Below are positions 59,301 to 64,000 of a stretch of DNA of 64,000 bases, piece after piece. The notes below the pieces were generated by a model. The model saw only the letters and a list, made by a program, of their open reading frames with translations, ran no database searches and was not told the origin of the DNA. Made by a program: the position numbers and the translations under genes. Position 1 is the stretch's first letter. Each line of letters begins with the position of its first letter. Location of the stretch: NCBI RefSeq assembly GCF_021018895.1, contig NC_079377.1, positions 22,591,001-22,655,000 on the forward strand, written 5' to 3'. The stretch is from Seriola aureovittata. Its lineage: Eukaryota; Chordata; Actinopteri; Carangiformes; Carangidae.

Positions 59301-59508
59301 TCATCGCCCCCCCTGCTTTCTTGACTTCCTGAACCCCATGGTAAAGTGAAACCCTCGCTTCAACACAAGCGCAGTAACACACAGCAGCAGCAGGAAAGTG
59401 AGAAGCTGACGGCTGCGGTCACTCAGCATAGAGAGTCTACTCCATCTTCATCAACCTGCTCGGAGCTGAGAGGAACCTCTAACAGCCCGGGATCAGAGAG
59501 AGTTCAGG
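59233..59508 (+). promoter_or_regulatory. Candidate promoter with 5' untranslated exon
   Basis: TTTTTATAAGCC (59233-59244) is a good TATA-like box. The expected start, some 25-30 bp on, falls inside the 37-C run at 59263-59299. From 59300 to 59508 the sequence is non-repetitive and richer in C, G and CpG than most of the window (GCGCAG, GACGGCTGCGG, GCTCGGAGC, CCCGGG). It ends TTCAGG then ATG at 59509, with A at position -3, but this opens only five codons (MYLVN). No strong splice donor is visible. The next plus-strand exon candidate is at 60999. Evidence is compositional and weak. Confidence 0.25.
59263..59299. repeat. (C)37 homopolymer
   Basis: Thirty-seven consecutive C, the longest of three long C runs in the window. 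The minus strand is poly-G, with G-quadruplex potential, and the plus strand can form an i-motif. The next bases are GTCATCGCCCCCCC. Homopolymer length in an assembly may be inaccurate. Confidence 0.95.
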
Positions 59509-59733
59509 ATGTATCTGGTTAACTAACCTTAGTTCCAACTATAACCTGCTTTCCGATTTGCTTCAAAGATATATAGCGTATTCAAGTTTATAATGCAATT
59601 TATATTTTTTATGATCTTTAAAATATACTGGGAGACAGATTTGTTTACCTTCTGTGTTCACAGCAGTAGATAGCATGATGCACCAGGCACAGATACAGAG
59701 AAAAGATTAGATTTACAGGTTAAAGATGTTTAA

Positions 59734-60143
59734 AGGTCCCAAATTTTACACTTTTCTCGTGTTTTATTTGAAGTGTTGATCCATAAGAAGAAATATTTGT
59801 GGTTTTAACAACCAAAAACCATCTCAGTGTAGTTTTACATCTCCTCTCTCAGGCTCAGCCAATCATTCAATGAGAGGTAAAGACACAGAGAAACCAAATT
59901 TTAATGGTGGGTCCAGGTGGGCGGGGCTTTGGGCATGCCTGAAAGTGGTGACTGCTTTGCTATGACATCACAAAGTTACAGGAAGTCCTGATGTCTCATT
60001 TTAAGGCTCAGTTTCTGAATACTGGCTGTGTGCATTTATCTGTGGACTGAGGCTTTGACACTTTCACAGTATTAATATAGAACTTAGACCTGATCTATAA
60101 TCAAACAACACATGGACATCTACCTTTACACAATATGGGACCT
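59734..60143 (+). mobile_element. Intact TTAA-bounded MITE-like element, 410 bp
   Basis: A TTAA (59730-59733) precedes AGGTCCCAAATTTTACAC and a TTAA (60144-60147) follows TACACAATATGGGACCT. The ends are inverted repeats (AGGTCCCA shared, then weaker). TTAA is the target duplicated by piggyBac and also by Kolobok-type transposons. The body contains GTGTTGATCCATAAGAAG (59774), GTGGGCGGGGCTTTGGGC, ATGACATCACAAAGTTACAG and GTATTAATATAGAAC. Three less complete relatives are at 11038 (minus), 14861 and 40490. The internal palindrome of 40570-40609 has been lost here. There is no transposase, so it would be non-autonomous. Confidence 0.85.
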
Positions 60144-60998
60144 TTAAATGTCTGGGCTTAAATGTGGATAAACTTGGTTCAAGAGCTGAGTTTCCAGATC
60201 TCTACATTGTTTCTAAGATATAAAATAATTTATTTCAGTGTGAAGCAGGTCAGAGCTACAGGAAGACATGGAATCCTTAAATGCACTTGAAACAATGGTT
60301 TAACCTGGACCTATTAAAACACTGAGTTTAGACATCCGGATATTTCCCTCCAGTCGTCCAAACTTTTCCTACTGTGAGCCAAAGTTTACAGGACTTATTG
60401 TTTCATACTGGTGGTCAAACGGCGTTTATCTCATATCAGTCTACCATCAAAGTGGTATTAGTTTCATTGCACATAGTTCCCTAATTACACTGTCATGATA
60501 AAATCAGTTATTTCAGTCTGAAAGAGAGAAAAATTTGATGTTGTGAAAGAATTTGCTCTTGAATGGTTATTGATTTTCCTGCAGGTTTTCCAAGTCTCAT
60601 ATGTTTGGTTTGAGGCAGCTGTTTTGTCTATATTCAGACAGATCCCAAACAAATCCTCACATTATCTCAATTTCAAAAGAACATTTGTGTGCTTGCTGTG
60701 ATTTATTACTGACTTCAATTAATTATGTTTCCATGGAAATGTGGCTACAGCCACTGGTTCAGCTCTTGCAAAAGGTCTGATATATTAATAAATCAAAAAA
60801 AAAAAGTCTTTCAAAACAGCTGTGCCAAAAAGTCCACTTTCTGGCTGTGAGCACATTTGTTGCCAAGCAACATCAGGTTTGAATAGTGCTGAAAATTACA
60901 GATGTCAGTGACGCACTGAGTATATAACTGTGTGGGTCTAACTATCGTGGAATTTAAATTATACTTATATTCATACTGCTCCTTCACCTGCCTTTAAG

Positions 60999-61324
60999 AC
61001 CATCAAAGAGTTTTGCAACAAATAGAAAGCAACATGACTTCACTGACATAAATACATTTCATGCTTCACCTGCGGTGATTGCAACAGTCCTAACAGAACC
61101 GATGGAGGAGTTTTCTGATAGTGGCCAATTCAGGGGCCTCAGTCGACTTGAGCTGCAGCGCTCTTTCAGACAAAAGACTCTAGACTTGAGTCGGTGAGTG
61201 AAACTCTACCTGACAATATGGGATTGTCTTGGTTTCCAGTTTTCCCTAATGGAAATCAGCTGTGGGGGTTTTTCCTGTCAGGAGCGCCATCAGAATGTTG
61301 TCCCACCGGGAGGCGGTCCAGTGA
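60999..61324 (+). CDS. Candidate two-exon coding segment (unrecognised)
   Basis: An open plus-strand frame runs from 60958 to 61193. Upstream of 60999 lies CTGCTCCTTCACCTGCCTTTAAG, a good acceptor. Exon 60999-61193 (195 nt) reads on from PSKSFATNRKQHDFTDINTF, through VLTEPMEEFSDSGQF, to LQRSFRQKTLDLSR. It ends at AGTCG|GTGAGTG, a good donor. After 88 nt, a typical short fish intron, TTTTTCCTGTCAG ends at 61281. The next exon keeps the frame (CG + G) and reads SAIRMLSHREAVQ before TGA at 61322-61324. ATG at 61102 could start a 44-residue peptide. I recognise no family. Open frames of this length arise by chance in a window this size, so this is a candidate only. Confidence 0.22.
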
Positions 61325-62000
61325 AAACAGAATGACAGAGTGAGGGTGGGAAAAAGGAGAAGGAGAGGAGAAAAGAAAAGAAAGGCAGAGGGAGAAATTA
61401 CAGTATGATGAGGAGGGAGTCCAACAAAAATATGGTGGACTTCCTTAGAACTAGGAGGAGTGACGAGAGGGAGAGACAGGTTATTCTGAGGACCTTTGAA
61501 AAATCTGTGAAATATTTAACCTTGCTGTTCACAAATGGCATCCAAAGATTTCTGTGAGCATTTTTTTTCCTTTTTTTTAGTTTGCTGATTAAAAGAACCC
61601 AATAAACCAACATATTCATCCCCATTTATTCTTTTTTGGTAATTTTCCAGATCAGAATCAACTTTTTGATTAATTTTCTGTCAGATAAATGTTAATTACT
61701 TGGGACAATTGTTCTAAGTATCAGGAAGGAAAAATAGATATCTGACATAAGGATTTTTTTAGAGAAAAAAGTTTGATTTTAAAAAGTTTTATTCTCTTTC
61801 CTATAAATAAGACAGCAGTGTAATCTTGCAAGTCTATTAATTCAGCGGGAAGTGGGTCACATGTAGATTAAGCTTTATTGTATTTTATCGAAGCAACACA
61901 CCTGATAAAAGGTATAATGAGCTTCAAAATGCCTTTAATCCATACATTTGAACTGAAATTAACAATTTTTTCAGGAAGAAAAAAAAATGTCAGTGTTTCT
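61325..62000. other. Sequence after the exon candidate, no gene seen
   Basis: GA-rich at 61335-61400. T runs at 61560-61580. Nothing else recognised. No clear polyadenylation signal close after the TGA. Confidence 0.4.
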
Positions 62001-63779
62001 ACAAAGAAATATACAGTTTTAGGTTTTTATGGAGTCAGCATCTAGCTTCCATTAGAGTAACTATATCTTAAGGCACTTCCGCACTGGCATCCACAGTAGT
62101 AGATCTAGCAGTCCCTTGATCCCTCAGGAGGAAGAGCAGGCCTGGGAGAAAGTGCAGTAAAGTTCTGGATACTGTAGCAGTTTGTTTACATACATACATT
62201 CCTTGTGGCGGACTTCCTGATGACTTAGCTTCTCCCCACTGTGCCCACCTGATGATTCCTCATCGCTCCGAGAACAGATGGCACGGCTGGCTGGGAAGTT
62301 TGCCAGCTCTGCCTCTGTGTATTGTCAAAGAAACAGTTTCGGTGTAGCGCCGGTCTTCAGGAGAGCTTCACAGAGAGTCCATTCATGTGGCAGGTCACAG
62401 CACTGACTCACCAACTCATCAGCCTGTCTTTTTAACAACACTTTTAACCCTGTTCCCACTGTGAAAGTTGGATGGTTGCCATTGGAGTCCATTGTTACAT
62501 CAACTGCTGCAACGTGCGAACTATAAACCTCAGTGTCCGATAGTCACAGCAGGTTTTAGCCTCAGAGTTTCTTCAAAGACAACAGTTGCAGCTGTCTTCT
62601 CTCTGGTTTTACCTTTTGACGAACATACGATCACTGCTATTTGAAAGGACACCTCTCTGCGACGCTCTTCTAGTTTGAATCGGGCAGCAGCTTCATTTAC
62701 TAAATAGGTGAATAGCCGAGGTGTTGATCGAACTTGCTAAGGCAGAGTTGTCACTGATTAATTGCATGTTTTAAACTACGCAAAAAACCGGTTCGGTCAT
62801 CTTTCACATTAAAAGTGGAATTTTCTGTTCAAACCTTCCATCAGGTCAGTGTTGGCGTCTCTGTGGGTCTTGATTTCTTCAACAAATGAAGGTGTTTTCT
62901 GGCACCACACAGGCAAATTAAGCAATAGTTCACCGCACACACAGACACGTGTTAGTGGCTGAACTCATGCAGCTTAACACTAATTGCTGAACACATTACC
63001 CTGTGCAATTTGCAGCCACTTTTAGCAGGAGCGGGACCTTTCACTCCGTAATTTAACCCTGAGGCCAAGCTTGTTGGATCTGAGCGTGGGGGTGATGTTA
63101 TGTGTCATGCGGCTTCTCCTGCTTGCGTCCGTGTTGCCCTTTATTATCTTACTCTCTCATTATGGACATGTATGGAGAGCTTCCTGCTTGTTTCAGTCTG
63201 CTCTCTTACACTGTTCTCCACCTGCAGACATATTCTCTTCAACAAGGAATCAACGCCGAAGCTTACAGAGCTGAGCATTGATTAGCACAGACGTGTTTTA
63301 GAAGAGGCTGTTGGTTGAGCTAATGCACAAATAAAATAGATCCTTAGATTAGCCAAGTAAGTATATTCTTAAATATATGAGAGACTTCTGAGGTTCAAAT
63401 ATTTCACACATAATACTCTCACGATATTAAGAGAAATTGCAGATATTACAAAATGGGAATTAAAATGATTAGGAAGAAAATTTATACTTGGGAACAGTTA
63501 AAGATAATCTAACTTATATTTATTTGCCTTTCATATATATTTGATGAGGAAATGACATTTGGAACTTAATTTGAAGTTGTAATTTGAACCGAAAGGTATT
63601 TTTTCGTAAATGTTCAAAATATTAAAAGCTTCACAGCTTTAAAATGATTTCATGAAGTAGCACCACCTTTTTCTTTTTCTGGAAGCTTATAACAACTTAT
63701 CAAAGTATATTCAGGCAGTAAACTTTTCTTTTTCTAGTACTGTTTAAGCACCATTGAGATACAAAAAGGCAATTGCAGA
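62001..63779. other. Unique sequence, no gene seen
   Basis: 62080-62560 is less AT-rich and non-repetitive, but no frame with splice sites was found. The remainder is AT-rich with nothing recognised. Confidence 0.45.
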
Positions 63780-63990
63780 GTACATAGAGTGGCCCAGAGG
63801 AGACAAATTAAGGGAGAAGAGGAGGGGTGAGGAAGGACGGATGAGAGCTGACAAGGAGAGGTAGCAGGAGGGAGAGGGGTCAGGAAGAGGTAAGGAAGGT
63901 GGAGAGGTAAAGTCAAGAAGCAGAGACTAAGATAAGTGATGCAAAGAGGAATAACAACAAGGAATATAAAGAGGTGAACACGAGAGCAAT
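63780..63990. repeat. Purine-rich tract at the window end
   Basis: GA-rich plus strand (GAGAAGAGGAGGGGTGAGGAAGG). Short frames on the minus strand are compositional. Confidence 0.7.
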
Positions 63991-64000
63991 TGAGATGGAA

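Noticed and set aside
60580..60710. Open frame after TTTTCCTGCAG (reads VFQVSYVWFEA)
   Set aside because: It has a good acceptor word but ends in a stop after about 38 codons without a donor, and it fits no neighbouring phase.

Overview
The window looks like non-coding nuclear DNA from a teleost fish, probably a spiny-rayed (percomorph) fish. The evidence is the repeat content: about thirty long (CA)n/(TG)n microsatellites, a decayed fish-type non-LTR retrotransposon 3' end, four copies of a small DNA-transposon-like element bounded by TTAA, several tRNA-headed SINE fragments, and a 'trichotomous' dispersed repeat of a kind common in fish genomes. Nothing bacterial, viral or organellar was seen. 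No complete host gene, tRNA, rRNA or recognisable microRNA could be supported. The longer open frames are by-products of simple repeats or purine/pyrimidine-rich tracts.

Layout. 1-6 kb: AT-rich unique sequence, two CA/TG tracts, and the 3' end of a LINE (about 5.34-5.85 kb). 6.02-6.56 kb: a very homogeneous 19-bp minisatellite whose two variants follow a higher-order order. 7-13 kb: mostly unique sequence with a partial TTAA element (11.0-11.2 kb) and an 18-copy ACACA array. 14-19 kb: SINE fragment, second TTAA element, retroposon tail, AT and TG tracts. 21.6-23.0 kb: a pair of about 60-bp elements that look like a duplicated regulatory sequence. 26-28 kb: poly-C and a cluster of GTTGCAAC palindromes. 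35.6-36.2 kb: a second pair of diverged direct repeats next to homeodomain-type motifs. 37.9-40.9 kb: degenerate repeats, a degenerate short tandem array and a third TTAA element with a perfect internal palindrome. 43.2-43.7 kb: a degenerate tandem of about 38-40 bp and a near-loopless hairpin. 48.3-49.5 kb: a 185-bp TG tract and a SINE split by about 350 bp of foreign sequence. 53 kb: a (CTTT)n array. 55.0 kb: a 31-bp-arm hairpin that pairs much better as minus-strand RNA. 56.7-57.1 kb: dispersed repeat. 59.2-61.3 kb: the most gene-like part, with a TATA-like box, a 37-C run, a CpG-containing stretch that could be a 5' untranslated exon, an intact TTAA element, then an open frame with good splice signals, a possible 88-nt intron and an in-phase second exon that stops.

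The best reading is an intergenic or long-intron region with possible conserved regulatory elements and perhaps the edge of an unrecognised plus-strand transcription unit near 59-61 kb. Family assignments of repeats rest on recalled consensus features and not on a search, and are graded accordingly.
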